A DNA stretch of 64,000 nucleotides from RYN-428 sp035551995 (GCA_035551995.1 DASZME010000027.1:1-64000); one strand, 5' to 3'; counted from the first letter of the stretch, positions 27,753 through 36,849 are shown. The notes: generated by a model from the letters alone, not told the origin. Made by a program: numbers and translations.

Positions 27753-28285
27753 AGCGTCGGCGCCCTACGCATCGCGGCATGACCCTCACCGAGGTGCTGC
27801 TGGCCACCGCCATTTCCACGGCGCTGCTGGTGGCGGTGTCGGCGGCGTTCAAGGCGTCGGCCGACGCGGTGGCGATCAACGATTCATACTTCCGCTGCAC
27901 GCAAATGACCCGCCTCGCCATGGGACAGGTCGTCGGCGAACTGCGCCGCGCCGACGCCGTGCAAGTCGATCCGGCCGGTGCGTTCGTGGATGTCATTCGC
28001 CCGCCCGACCAACTTACCGCCAATGAAATCTCACGCCGATATTATTACGACGCCAAGAGCAAACGACTGACGCTGCGCATCCTCTATGCCGGGAATTATC
28101 TGGGTCCGGAATACGAGCTGGGCGCCCATCTGACCTCATGTAAATTCGGCCCCGCGGAGATCGGGCTCGACGCGGCCAAGGCGGCGGTCGTGCTTCATGT
28201 TCCCATTACGATGACCTGCTCGATCGGCGCCAGCGCCTTCACCCTCAACGGCTCGGCCGCGCCGCGACGGGCACAACGATATTGA
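27749..28285 (+). CDS. Prepilin-like minor pilin, PilW/GspJ type
   Basis: Pilin-like subunit of 178 residues. Seen: basic leader KRRRPTHRG followed by the processing site G|MTLTEV with glutamate at +5, then the hydrophobic helix (LLATAISTALLVAVSAAF) and a beta-rich C-terminal domain. A methionine at +1 instead of phenylalanine is accepted by prepilin peptidases. Start and stop codons overlap with the PilX-like gene (ATGA), so the two are translationally coupled. Together with the PilV- and PilX-like proteins it would form a tip or initiation complex for the pilus. Confidence 0.83.
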   Translation: MKRRRPTHRGMTLTEVLLATAISTALLVAVSAAFKASADAVAINDSYFRCTQMTRLAMGQVVGELRRADAVQVDPAGAFVDVIRPPDQLTANEISRRYYYDAKSKRLTLRILYAGNYLGPEYELGAHLTSCKFGPAEIGLDAAKAAVVLHVPITMTCSIGASAFTLNGSAAPRRAQRY

Positions 28286-28321
28286 TCTTATTTCGGACCC
28301 GCGCTCCACCGCCGCCGCGCC

Positions 28322-28327
28322 TACAAT
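28322..28327 (+). promoter_or_regulatory. Candidate -10 close to the vWA gene start
   Basis: TACAAT followed by 8 bases and the ATG at 28336; transcription would start about at the start codon. No Shine-Dalgarno match is present. The -35 is not recognisable. Confidence 0.3.
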
Positions 28328-28335
28328 CCGGGGCG

Positions 28336-29523
28336 ATGAAATACTTCTACGGCGAATACGACGGGGAAGAATTCCCCACCCAGGATAAACTTTTCGGCTT
28401 CGATCAACTGATGCAGTTCATCCTGCAATACGGCGATCAAGCGCTGAAGGCCATCGAGCAGATGCTCAAGGACCCCAAGGACGACGCCCAGTCGGAACTG
28501 CTCGAGCAGCTTCTCAAGGAAGGAATGCTCGACAAGGACGGCAACGGCAAGCTTCGCCTCACGCCCAAAGCCACCACGCGCATGCAGCAAAAGGCGCTCA
28601 ACGAAGTTTTCGCCAATCTCCGCACCGGACAGCGCGAAGGCCACGAAAAAATCACGCCCGGCCTCGGCGGCGAACGGATCGACGGAACCAAGCCCTACGA
28701 ATTCGGCGACCCGGTCAGCGAACTCGATCTTCATCAGACATTACACAACGCCCTCTCGCGCCACGGCCTTCCAACCCCGTCCGGCGCCCGCGCGGGCGAT
28801 CCAGGCAAGTCGGCTTCTAAAATCCGGTTCGACGAGAAAGATTTTGAGCTTCACCTTCATGAAGGGATGACCAGTTGCTCCACCGTCGTTTTGCTGGACA
28901 TGAGCGGCTCGATGATGCGCTACGGCCGTTATTTGTCGGCTAAAAAGGTGGCCCTTGCCATGCAGGCCTTGGTGCGCGGGCGCTTCCCACAGGATACGAT
29001 CGACTTCGTCGGCTTTTATTCCGGCGCGGCCAGAATCCCCGAGGCGATGGTCCCGTTGTCGATGCCCAAGCCGGTCACGGTCCACGATTACCAGGTTCGG
29101 CTCAAGGTTCCCATCGACCAGCTTGACCGGGCGCCGCAACATTTTACGAATCTGCATATGGGCCTGCAGCTTGCCCGGCGAATCCTGCGGAATCGAGCCA
29201 GCGAAAATAAACAGTTGTTCATCATCACCGACGGCCAGCCGACCGCTCACGTTGAAGGGGATTTTGTTCACCTGCTTTATCCGCCGGATTCGCGCAGCAC
29301 GATCGCGACGCTCAAGGAGGCGGTGCTGGCGGTGCGCGAAGGATGCCGAATCAGCACCTTTGCGCTGATCGAGGATTACTGGGGAATGGATTGGGTTGGA
29401 TTTGTCGATCAGCTTTCAAAGCTCACCAAAGGCATCGCTTTCTACACCAGCAGCGGCGAATTGGCGTCATGCGTCATGGAAAGCTACTTGAGCGGACGAA
29501 AGAAAAAAGCGTACATCGCGTGA
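28336..29523 (+). CDS. von Willebrand factor A domain protein
   Basis: A 395-residue cytoplasmic protein with a C-terminal vWA domain. Seen: an N-terminal helical region, a linker around residues 95-140, then the MIDAS motif VVLLDMSGSMMRYG (DxSxS), the conserved threonine in HFTNLHMGL and aspartate in FIITDGQPTAH. No signal peptide or membrane span exists. It resembles the vWA proteins that act with MoxR-type AAA+ ATPases or with chelatases, but no such ATPase is nearby. It lies 50 bases after the PilW-like gene and may be part of that transcript or have its own promoter. It ends 4 bases from the convergent AsmA-like gene. Confidence 0.88.
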   Translation: MKYFYGEYDGEEFPTQDKLFGFDQLMQFILQYGDQALKAIEQMLKDPKDDAQSELLEQLLKEGMLDKDGNGKLRLTPKATTRMQQKALNEVFANLRTGQREGHEKITPGLGGERIDGTKPYEFGDPVSELDLHQTLHNALSRHGLPTPSGARAGDPGKSASKIRFDEKDFELHLHEGMTSCSTVVLLDMSGSMMRYGRYLSAKKVALAMQALVRGRFPQDTIDFVGFYSGAARIPEAMVPLSMPKPVTVHDYQVRLKVPIDQLDRAPQHFTNLHMGLQLARRILRNRASENKQLFIITDGQPTAHVEGDFVHLLYPPDSRSTIATLKEAVLAVREGCRISTFALIEDYWGMDWVGFVDQLSKLTKGIAFYTSSGELASCVMESYLSGRKKKAYIA

Positions 29524-29527
29524 GGCG

Positions 29528-31897
29528 TCACTTGGACTTGGGAAAATCGATTTGCGCCGTCTGAGCTTCCTGAGTTTGCGGCGCGGTGCGGGGGCGAAGC
29601 TGATCGATGAGCCTCACGTCTTTTGCTCCGCCGATGAGTTGCCCAAAAATGGCGGCGATGGGACCGCTGATGACCGGCATCAGCGTGGGCGCGGCGACGG
29701 TCGGATGAGTCGCCGGGCCGGTGATATGGACATCGTAAAGCAAGGCGCGCTGGGCGCCGTCAAATAGCTTCTGGATCGAACCCGCTATGCCGGCGGCGTT
29801 GGCCAATATCGGCACGTTGGTCTGTTTTAGCGCCATCCGCCAGTCGCCCAACGGGGCGGCGACGACGTGCAAATCGACCATTTCGTTAAAGCCGATGTCG
29901 CCTGATCCCTGCAGGCCATAAAGCGGATTGCCCACGGCACAATTGCTGAGCGTCACCGTTTCGTCGCGCACCGAAAAGACCCCCGCGGCTTGCCCGTCGA
30001 GCGTTTGCTGGGGCTTGGACACCGATCTGGCGGCGGCGCGCAGGGCGGTGATATCGCCGAAGTTTCCATCGACCACTTCAAATTCGCCGTTGGCGGCGAT
30101 CGACCGCAGCGGCGAAATATCGGCTCCCGCTCCGACGCCCGAGATGCGAATCTTAAAATAAGCCGTGCCTAGCAACGGCGCTTTGGTGGGCATACCCAAT
30201 GCATTCCATGCTTTTTCGAGATTCACGTTATAAAAAGTCGCGTTTCCCTGGTAATGAACCGGGCGGACAGGCGCGATCTGGCTCGACGCGATCAGTTCGC
30301 CGCCCAGTGTTTTTCCGCGGAGTCGCGTAATGTCGATGAGCATGGGCGAAACCGTCGCATCCGCCCGAATGTCCGTCAGCGGCGCCTTGTGATCGGTCAG
30401 CGCGAACGCGCCGCCCGCGGTCGAGACGCGAAAGAAGTAATCCGCCTTCGGGCGTTTTGCCTCGCCCGGCAGTTTGCGGTTGATCCCATACCAGCCCGAA
30501 ATGGCGAATGAACCCGTCGGCCTTAGCTGCGCGATTACTTTTCCCAGCCCCGCGGGATAAACCGGTCCCGGTTGGCGGCAGAGCAGCGTGCCGATGATCC
30601 CATCGACGCGGATCTGCCGGCGCAGGTCGGCCAGCGCAAGATTTTGGCGCGGATCGTCAAGCGTGATGTGAGCGTCGTCGAGAATCACTTTGTCGCCGCC
30701 GTAATTCGCGTTCAAGTTTTCGAATCGGACGACGCCGCCGTGAAACCGAATCGGCCCGCCGTTGATGTGATCCACCGGTCGCGGATATTTCGGCGGCTGG
30801 ATCGATACGTCAACCGGATACGCCACGAGTTCATGACTGGCGACGATGAGCGGATCGGGCGCCCTCGGCAGTCGCATCGGCCCGCCGGCGGCGCCGGTGA
30901 AATTCACCCGGCCATGCAGTTTGACGCGATCGAGCGCCGCGACGCCGCCGCCAATATCCAATCGGCCAAGAAGCTCGGTGAGCCGCCAGTCGGCGCTGTC
31001 TTTGGAGGTATCCAGTTTCCCCCCGTCCAGCACCAGCATCGTCGAGCCTTCCATGGCTTGGAATTTATGGATGTCTACGTGAAGCCCCTTCTGCGGCTCC
31101 CCGCCGATTGCGACTTCCGCTTCGATTCGATCGGCGTTGATCCTTCCGCCGCGCGAAGCGAATTTCCCCGACGAGAGTTGCACATCGGCCTTGTATCGGG
31201 CGGCCCGCCAGTTACCCGCCGGCATCGAGACGGAGCCTCGAATGTCGAATGTGCCGCCCACTTCGCATTGGTCCAGTTTTCGCCGCACCGAGTCGGACAA
31301 AGGGAAATGCGACAGCGCCACGTCCACCTTTATCCGCAGCGATAAATCGGCGACGGAGATTTGACGTTGATCCACGTCGATCGACCCGGCGCCCCGAACC
31401 GGACTGATATTTTTCGCCTCGGCGTCAACGAAAAAGTGATAAAGTTTTTGCGTATCGCCGAACGGCGATATCTCAACGTTGATGGGCTCGAGCACCACCG
31501 CTTCCTGCCCGGGCGCCGCGTAGCGGAATCGGCCACCCCACACTTTCGCATAGCGAATCCGGTATTTTTCGGAGCCCGACTGGCCCTTCACGCGCTCAAG
31601 CTTTAGATCAAGCCGCGACGCTCGAAATATTTCGGCAGGCCCCGAAACGGCCGTGGTCTTGAGAAGGCGAACGCCTCGAAGACTCACGCCGCCCGGCGGC
31701 AAATACCACGCGCCGCTGGTTTTCAATTCCGCGCCGAATCCCTGTCGAACGGCGGCGGCGATCCGCGATCGATACATCGATCCGACGACCGCGTCGGCTA
31801 TCACGCACACGAACAATATCGCCGCGGCGACGACCACTATCGTCCGCCAGCGGCGTCGCAAGAAGGGGAATGATGAGGTGGAAGGCGCCACTGCCAT
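29528..31897 (-). CDS. AsmA-like envelope protein
   Basis: Large envelope protein of the AsmA/TamB-like superfamily, thought to form a hydrophobic groove for lipid transfer to the outer membrane. Seen: one N-terminal membrane anchor (TIVVVAAAILFVCVIADAVVG), a long beta-rich periplasmic body and a C-terminal AsmA_2-like segment (around GVFSVRDETVTLSNCAVGNPLYGLQ and DIGFNEMVDLHVVAAPLG). At about 790 residues it fits the group. A second in-frame ATG at 31948 would add 17 residues before the anchor. The gene is divergent from the phospholipase-D family gene and convergent with the vWA gene. Confidence 0.8.
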   Translation of the reverse strand: MAVAPSTSSFPFLRRRWRTIVVVAAAILFVCVIADAVVGSMYRSRIAAAVRQGFGAELKTSGAWYLPPGGVSLRGVRLLKTTAVSGPAEIFRASRLDLKLERVKGQSGSEKYRIRYAKVWGGRFRYAAPGQEAVVLEPINVEISPFGDTQKLYHFFVDAEAKNISPVRGAGSIDVDQRQISVADLSLRIKVDVALSHFPLSDSVRRKLDQCEVGGTFDIRGSVSMPAGNWRAARYKADVQLSSGKFASRGGRINADRIEAEVAIGGEPQKGLHVDIHKFQAMEGSTMLVLDGGKLDTSKDSADWRLTELLGRLDIGGGVAALDRVKLHGRVNFTGAAGGPMRLPRAPDPLIVASHELVAYPVDVSIQPPKYPRPVDHINGGPIRFHGGVVRFENLNANYGGDKVILDDAHITLDDPRQNLALADLRRQIRVDGIIGTLLCRQPGPVYPAGLGKVIAQLRPTGSFAISGWYGINRKLPGEAKRPKADYFFRVSTAGGAFALTDHKAPLTDIRADATVSPMLIDITRLRGKTLGGELIASSQIAPVRPVHYQGNATFYNVNLEKAWNALGMPTKAPLLGTAYFKIRISGVGAGADISPLRSIAANGEFEVVDGNFGDITALRAAARSVSKPQQTLDGQAAGVFSVRDETVTLSNCAVGNPLYGLQGSGDIGFNEMVDLHVVAAPLGDWRMALKQTNVPILANAAGIAGSIQKLFDGAQRALLYDVHITGPATHPTVAAPTLMPVISGPIAAIFGQLIGGAKDVRLIDQLRPRTAPQTQEAQTAQIDFPKSK

Positions 31898-31997
31898 AAA
31901 AAGCCAATGCCGAGAGAAGTGAAGCAAAATCGCGGCCAACTCATGCATAGCGTGCGGATTAAGTTGTTTCTTCTACACCGCCGGCTGAAAGCTGCCG

Positions 31998-32609
31998 ATG
32001 AACGATACCATGCGGAAGAAGCTGCTCCTGGCGATCGCCTTTGCGATGGGAATCTGGGCTTATGTGCTGCTGCTGGCGGCCACGCCGAAAGCCGGCGCCG
32101 ACGCGCCCGCGCCGATCGTCAAAGCCATCGACCTCGATGAAGGCATCACCCCCTTTTTCAGCCCCAGCGGCGGATGCACGGACGCGATCGTGGCCGAGAT
32201 CGGCAAAGCGAAAAAGTCACTGGATATCCAGGCGTTCTCGTTTACGTCGCCGTCCATCGCGCAGGCCGTCGCCGACGCACAGAGCCGCGGCGTATCGGTG
32301 CGCGTGGTGCTCGACAAATCCCAACGAACCGATCACTACTCAGCCGCCACGTTTTTACTCAATCACGGCATTCCGGTTTACATCGACGAGGAGCACGCGA
32401 TCGCGCACAACAAAATCATCCTTATCGACGGCAAGACGCTGATTACCGGATCGTTTAACTTCACCACGGCGTCGGAAGAGCGAAACGCCGAGAACCTGCT
32501 CATCATTCGCAATCGGCCAAAACTCATGATCGCCTACAAGGGTAACTTCGAAAGACACCTGAGTCATAGCAATCCGCTGACGCCGGCGCCCGTTGTTCAT
32601 CACGATTGA
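31998..32609 (+). CDS. Secreted phospholipase D-family protein, Nuc-like endonuclease
   Basis: Single-HKD member of the phospholipase D superfamily, like Salmonella Nuc and plasmid endonucleases, which work as dimers on DNA. Seen: an N-terminal signal or anchor (LLLAIAFAMGIWAYVLLLA), KKSLDIQAFSFTS, the catalytic HNKIILIDG (HxK...D) near residue 137 and TGSFNFT. At 203 residues it has the length of the one-domain enzymes, so two subunits are needed for the active site. The signal peptide points to periplasmic or extracellular action. A later ATG at 32010 would shorten it by four residues. Confidence 0.9.
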   Translation: MNDTMRKKLLLAIAFAMGIWAYVLLLAATPKAGADAPAPIVKAIDLDEGITPFFSPSGGCTDAIVAEIGKAKKSLDIQAFSFTSPSIAQAVADAQSRGVSVRVVLDKSQRTDHYSAATFLLNHGIPVYIDEEHAIAHNKIILIDGKTLITGSFNFTTASEERNAENLLIIRNRPKLMIAYKGNFERHLSHSNPLTPAPVVHHD

Positions 32610-32642
32610 TCGCCGGAGCAAAATGCGCGAATCGGATGCGCG

Positions 32643-33545
32643 CTATTCTAGGACCGACTGCATCAGTTCCTGAACCGGCCGATCTCCCGCGATCCACTTC
32701 ACGTTTGGAAATCGACGGAACCATTTCATCTGCCTTCGCGCCAATTGCCGGGTGGCGATTTTGATTTGTTCAACGGCCTCTTCCAGCGATGTTTTCCCGC
32801 CGATGTGATCGATGAGGTCGCGGTATCCTGTCGCCTCGGCGGCGGTGGGAGAAAGCGAACCGTGCGATTGAAGAAGCAGGCGCGTTTCTTCCAGCCACCC
32901 TGCCGCCATCATTGATTTGACTCTGGCGTTGATGCGCCGATTTAAAGCGTCTCGGTCCCATTGCAACCCGATCCACCGGGCGGCATGCCGGGCTCGGCCC
33001 GCGCCCCATTCCGTCTGCAGCGACGTGATCGGCTTACCGGTCAGCTCATACACCTCCAGCGCCCGGACGAGGCGCTTTGTATCATTGAGGTGAATCCGTC
33101 CCGCCGCCGGGGGATCGACCTCGGCAAGTCGGCGGTGAAGTTCTTCGCCATCCAGCAGATTCAGGCGTTGGCGAATGGCCGCGTCGGCGCCGGGCCCTTC
33201 AAAAAGACCTTCGAACAGCGCCTTGTAATAGAGCGGCGTTCCTCCCGTCGCTACCAGCGGCACTCCGCGTCGAGCGGCGTCAGCGATGACCGCGTCGGCG
33301 GCCTCGACGAATCCGGCGACCGTAAACGATTCGCTCGCGTCAACCAGGTCGATCAGATGATGACGGACCGCGCCCCGCTCCGCCGGCGACGGCTTGGCGG
33401 TGCCGATATCCATCTGGCGGTAAACCTGCATCGAATCGACGCTCAGAATCTCCCCCGACACAGAACGCGCCAGCGCCATGGCCAGGTCCGATTTGCCGGA
33501 GGCCGTCGGACCGACGATGACCCAGAAATTACAAGAATCTGCCAT
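32643..33545 (-). CDS. miaA: tRNA dimethylallyltransferase
   Basis: Transfers a dimethylallyl group to N6 of adenosine 37 in tRNAs that read UNN codons. Seen: P-loop VGPTASGKSDLAMALA at the N-terminus, DSMQVYRQMDIGTAKP, HHLIDLVDASESFTVAGF, the GGTPLYYKAL segment and RRQMKWFRRF near the end. At 300 residues it is normal. The ATG at 33545 is preceded by TAGATT with 6 bases between, so the message may be leaderless; a GTG three bases upstream is possible. The usual neighbours mutL and hfq are absent. Confidence 0.96.
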   Translation of the reverse strand: MADSCNFWVIVGPTASGKSDLAMALARSVSGEILSVDSMQVYRQMDIGTAKPSPAERGAVRHHLIDLVDASESFTVAGFVEAADAVIADAARRGVPLVATGGTPLYYKALFEGLFEGPGADAAIRQRLNLLDGEELHRRLAEVDPPAAGRIHLNDTKRLVRALEVYELTGKPITSLQTEWGAGRARHAARWIGLQWDRDALNRRINARVKSMMAAGWLEETRLLLQSHGSLSPTAAEATGYRDLIDHIGGKTSLEEAVEQIKIATRQLARRQMKWFRRFPNVKWIAGDRPVQELMQSVLE

Positions 33546-33551
33546 CACGGC

Positions 33552-33557
33552 AATCTA
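33552..33557 (-). promoter_or_regulatory. Candidate -10 for a leaderless miaA mRNA
   Basis: TAGATT on the minus strand ends 6 bases before the miaA ATG. No ribosome binding site fits between. The -35 match is poor. Confidence 0.35.
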
Positions 33558-33657
33558 CTGCCAATTGTGCAGGAAACGAGCAAATCGCCCGCGGAACAAG
33601 ACGAAAGCAAACGCTTGGCACAGCGCTATTTGCGCGCGCAGCGCGCCCGGCGCCGCC

Positions 33658-33674
33658 CTGGCACGACATTTGAT
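33658..33674 (+). promoter_or_regulatory. Possible sigma-54-like promoter of hsp20
   Basis: CTGGCACGACATTTGAT matches the -24 element (TGGCACG) perfectly with correct spacing, but the -12 element reads TTGAT instead of TTGCT. Transcription would begin near 33686, giving a leader of about 58 bases. No CIRCE element was found upstream. Confidence 0.3.
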
Positions 33675-33743
33675 TATATGAAGTTCGCAGCCACGGCAAG
33701 GGTCGCGAGCGCAACCAATAAGGTCTTTATGGGAGAAACAATC

Positions 33744-34178
33744 ATGGCACTGCCTATTCTTGTCCGGCGCGGTTTTGTCGATCCGATCGACTATACCCAG
33801 CGCGATTTCAACACCATGCTGAACCGGTTTTTTGGAAGCCAACAGGACGGCGGCCAAATGGCGCCGTTCGGCGTCGATGTCCGCGAAGACGGCGATCATA
33901 TTTATGTTGAAGCGGATCTTCCCGGCTTTAAGAAAGAGGATATCGAAATCACCCTCGAAAACCAGACGCTGACCATCTCGGCGGAACATAAGGAAGAGCA
34001 CGAGGAAAAGGGCGCCATGCTCTTGCATGAGCGCCGTTACAGCCAGTTCCTCCGGAGCTTCACGCTCCCGCCGACGGTCGACGAAAAAGCCGTCGATGCG
34101 AAACTACAGGACGGCGTGTTGAAGGTCACACTCAACAAGCGAGAGGAAACTAAGCCGCGTAAGGTTCAGGTCAATTAA
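33744..34178 (+). CDS. Small heat-shock protein, Hsp20/alpha-crystallin family
   Basis: ATP-independent holdase chaperone. Seen: a 45-residue N-terminal arm, then the alpha-crystallin domain from GVDVREDGDHIYVEADLPG through the IEITLENQTLTISAE strands to QDGVLKVTLNK, and a short C-terminal extension KPRKVQVN that contains a V-x-V in place of the usual I-x-I. At 144 residues it is typical. The ATG at 33744 has GGGAGA eight bases upstream. A strong terminator follows at 34262-34316. A heat or envelope-stress promoter is expected; the best candidate is sigma-54-like. Confidence 0.95.
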   Translation: MALPILVRRGFVDPIDYTQRDFNTMLNRFFGSQQDGGQMAPFGVDVREDGDHIYVEADLPGFKKEDIEITLENQTLTISAEHKEEHEEKGAMLLHERRYSQFLRSFTLPPTVDEKAVDAKLQDGVLKVTLNKREETKPRKVQVN

Positions 34179-34261
34179 CGAGCTGTTGCATCTTTAGAGC
34201 AAGCTTGAACAAGCACCGAGTTGGCTAACGATGCATCAGACTGTGTAATGTGATTACCGAT

Positions 34262-34316
34262 ACGGCGCGGCGTCAAGTTTTGATTTTCCAAAGCCTGACG
34301 CCGGCCGTGTTTTTTA
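34262..34316 (+). terminator. Rho-independent terminator after hsp20
   Basis: ACGGCGCGGCGTCA (34262-34275) pairs with TGACGCCGGCCGT (34296-34308) with one bulge; GTTTTTT follows on the plus strand. It also lies just past the end of the convergent gene at 34327. Confidence 0.85.
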
Positions 34317-34326
34317 ACGGCTCATG

Positions 34327-36849
34327 TCATTTAACGCCTGCGTTGATTGCGTCAGTCGCGACGGAAGGCTTGGTCGTGGCGGAGGCGGAGGCGTATCGGA
34401 GAATATCGCTCATGAGCCGAGTGGCGGAAGCCGGGGCGTAGCCATAGACGCCGTCGACGGGCTCGCCGACAAGGCCCGCGGTTAGATCTTCCCGGCTAAA
34501 AAAAACGGCGTTTCTGCCGTTGATTTCCACGGTTTTAAGGCGCGGCAATTTCGTATCCGCCGGGAGGACGCGCTTGGCGAACGCCCTGTATTCGACCGTG
34601 GCGGTCTTCTTCGTTTGCGGATCGCCGAAGACCGCGCTTTCCGGGGCGAGGGCTTTGAGTTGGCCCGGAAATAGCGACGCGAGTTCGGCTTCCGCCGAGT
34701 CGGCGAATTCGGCGCTGCCGCCGGCGGCGTCGATCACCAGCGTCCCGCCGCCCTGCACAAACGCCTTCAGCGCGGCGCGCTGCGTGTCGTCGAGTTCGAA
34801 TCGGGTGGTACCGGTGAAATGAGCCAGCTGAAACCCTTTTAGCGCGTCGCCGTCACATTTGGTCTGGCTGACGACGACGGCCAACTGGCGGTTGTGCATG
34901 ATAGCGGCCAATCGGCGCCATCCCGCGGGTTCCGGGTCAGGATTCTCGCCGACGATCAGTCGGGCGACGGCTATCGATTTTTGGGTTTGGATCTTCGGAT
35001 CTTCCTTAACGAGGTACGTCTCGCCGCGCTTGAGAAGATTCTTCTTGTCTACTGAATAAAGGAAGATATTGGCGCCAAGTTGATACGATTCTTCCCTGAT
35101 CTTCTCGTTGCGTCCCTGCCAGGCGCGCGACGGATCGGCGTCGGGAATGAGGACCATCAGTTCGCGCACGCCATTGCTCAGGCCGCGAACCTTTGGCTTG
35201 GTGTGCCATTTGGCGGCGGAATATTGCTCGTTGGCGAAGATGGGATGGTCGCCGGGCAGATCGCGAAATTCGTATTTGGGGAAAAGGGCATTGCCGAGTT
35301 TTTCAAAGCTCCTGGGAAACGCGGATTTTGCGCAGTCGGCGTTGCCAAGAATCAGGCCCCCTTCTTCGGCGAAGTTTCGCAGCGTTTGCAATTGAGCGGC
35401 GGTAAACGAAAGCGCCTTGCTTCCGCTGATGTAAAGAACGGGCGCTTCGTGCAGGTCGGCGGAAGAAACGGAAAGATTGACGATCTGCCACTTCAACCCG
35501 TGTTCGATATTCCGGCCGGTCCATCGAGCGAGATTGGCCGCGTCGCGCGGACGTTCGTTCCACGGTCCCTGCGTCTGATTTCCTTTTGCGTCGGCCAGGT
35601 CGTACTGCAGCTTGTTCATCATGACCGGCGCCTGCCCGCGGGCAAGAAAAAGCAGCGCAAAAGCGGTGTCGGAAACGGATTGATCCCACGATCCGTCCGG
35701 CTGCTGTGACGCCAGAAGCGCGGCGGCGCCGTCCGCATACCAATCCTTGTCGCCGAGATATTTCAAACCGCTGGCCAGACCAATGCGCGAGATGCCAAAG
35801 AGCGTGTAATAGTAGTGACGGTCGGAGGCAAGATTGCTGTAGTGATCGACAATCCATTTAAGCCCGGCATCGATGTTTGGATTGCGAAAGTTGCCTTTGC
35901 AATCCGCCCCGGCGTCGCCGTGGAGATAGTCCTGGGTGATGAAGAGGGTAGCGACGCCGGCGGCGGTCATCGACAGCGACACGCCAAAGTTCGGCCCTCC
36001 GCCGCGCCGGCCGCCCGGTCCTGGACGGGGCGGCCCACCGGGGCCGGCGCCGGGAGGCGCGCCATTGGGCCCGGCGCCCGGCGGACCCATTCCGGCGCCG
36101 AACGGGTTGGGGCCGTAGGTCCACCCGCCGCTTTTGTCCTGATGGCGAATCCAGGCGTCTTCGACGTCCTTCCAATATTTATTCGGAACTTCATACCCAA
36201 GTTGGCTGCACGCCCACATGCCAAGCACGCCGAACTGCGAGCAGCTATTGTCCCAACCGGCATCGTCCGGCGTGTAATGATAAAGCCCCCTGGCCTCGCC
36301 GGTCTGACGCAATCCCTTGAGAAGGATCCCGGCATCCTTCACCACGCTGGCGTGAAATTCTTTCTGAGCGATGACCGGCATCGAATTCCAAACCTGCGCG
36401 TGCAGGCCCAGGGCATAGGTGCCGGTGATATTGCCGGCTTGAAGAAAGGAGGTGGCCTTTGCGATGCGCGGGTCTTTGGTCTCTTCGCCCGCCTCGAGCA
36501 GGGCAAACGTCGCGATCGACGTCAATCCGCCCCACTGCGAACTTTGCTCGGGGCGCTCGCCCCGCGCCCCCATCATTCCGCCGGGCCCACGACGATCCTC
36601 GCCCAGCGGTTGTCTGGTTTGTGCCTCTTCCCAATTGCCGTCGCGTTGCCGGGAGTAGAGAAATTCCTCGGCTTTGGCGATAGCCGAATCGATGTTGGCG
36701 GTTGTGGCCGGCGGCGCGGTGATTACGTCCGAATTGGGGCGCATCGGCCGCCGTTCCTGTGCCGATACGTTCGCGGGCAAATCGAATGCGATCGTCGCGA
36801 GCGCCGACACGAGCACGATCCACCCGCACGGCATACCGGTTCTGCGCAT
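34327..36849 (-). CDS. DUF4159-type protein with terpenoid-cyclase-like repeats
   Basis: A large exported protein of 840 residues. Seen: a signal peptide (about residues 8-30), an N-terminal alpha-alpha toroid with prenyltransferase/squalene-cyclase-like repeats (YSRQRDGNWEE, QDKSGGWTYGPNP, ASQQPDGSWDQS), interrupted around residues 250-285 by a Gly/Pro-rich linker (PPGAGPNGAPPGAGPGG). A C-terminal half of the DUF4159 type follows, with VLYISGSKALSF and ADCAKSAFPRSFEKL segments, ending in a flavodoxin-like or glutaminase-like beta/alpha region (GGGTLVIDAAGG). The combination is common in planctomycetes and has no established function. It lies upstream of nothing on its strand except a 133-base gap to phosphomannomutase. 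Confidence 0.8.
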   Translation of the reverse strand: MRRTGMPCGWIVLVSALATIAFDLPANVSAQERRPMRPNSDVITAPPATTANIDSAIAKAEEFLYSRQRDGNWEEAQTRQPLGEDRRGPGGMMGARGERPEQSSQWGGLTSIATFALLEAGEETKDPRIAKATSFLQAGNITGTYALGLHAQVWNSMPVIAQKEFHASVVKDAGILLKGLRQTGEARGLYHYTPDDAGWDNSCSQFGVLGMWACSQLGYEVPNKYWKDVEDAWIRHQDKSGGWTYGPNPFGAGMGPPGAGPNGAPPGAGPGGPPRPGPGGRRGGGPNFGVSLSMTAAGVATLFITQDYLHGDAGADCKGNFRNPNIDAGLKWIVDHYSNLASDRHYYYTLFGISRIGLASGLKYLGDKDWYADGAAALLASQQPDGSWDQSVSDTAFALLFLARGQAPVMMNKLQYDLADAKGNQTQGPWNERPRDAANLARWTGRNIEHGLKWQIVNLSVSSADLHEAPVLYISGSKALSFTAAQLQTLRNFAEEGGLILGNADCAKSAFPRSFEKLGNALFPKYEFRDLPGDHPIFANEQYSAAKWHTKPKVRGLSNGVRELMVLIPDADPSRAWQGRNEKIREESYQLGANIFLYSVDKKNLLKRGETYLVKEDPKIQTQKSIAVARLIVGENPDPEPAGWRRLAAIMHNRQLAVVVSQTKCDGDALKGFQLAHFTGTTRFELDDTQRAALKAFVQGGGTLVIDAAGGSAEFADSAEAELASLFPGQLKALAPESAVFGDPQTKKTATVEYRAFAKRVLPADTKLPRLKTVEINGRNAVFFSREDLTAGLVGEPVDGVYGYAPASATRLMSDILRYASASATTKPSVATDAINAGVK

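Noticed and set aside
33614..33632. TTGGCAC...TTTGC as a sigma-54 promoter for hsp20
   Set aside because: The distance between the GG and GC elements is 13 bases, not 10. The site at 33658 has the right spacing.
32961..33743. Long N-terminal extension of the Hsp20 frame
   Set aside because: It reads antisense to miaA. The Hsp20 fold starts at 33744 with a good ribosome binding site.
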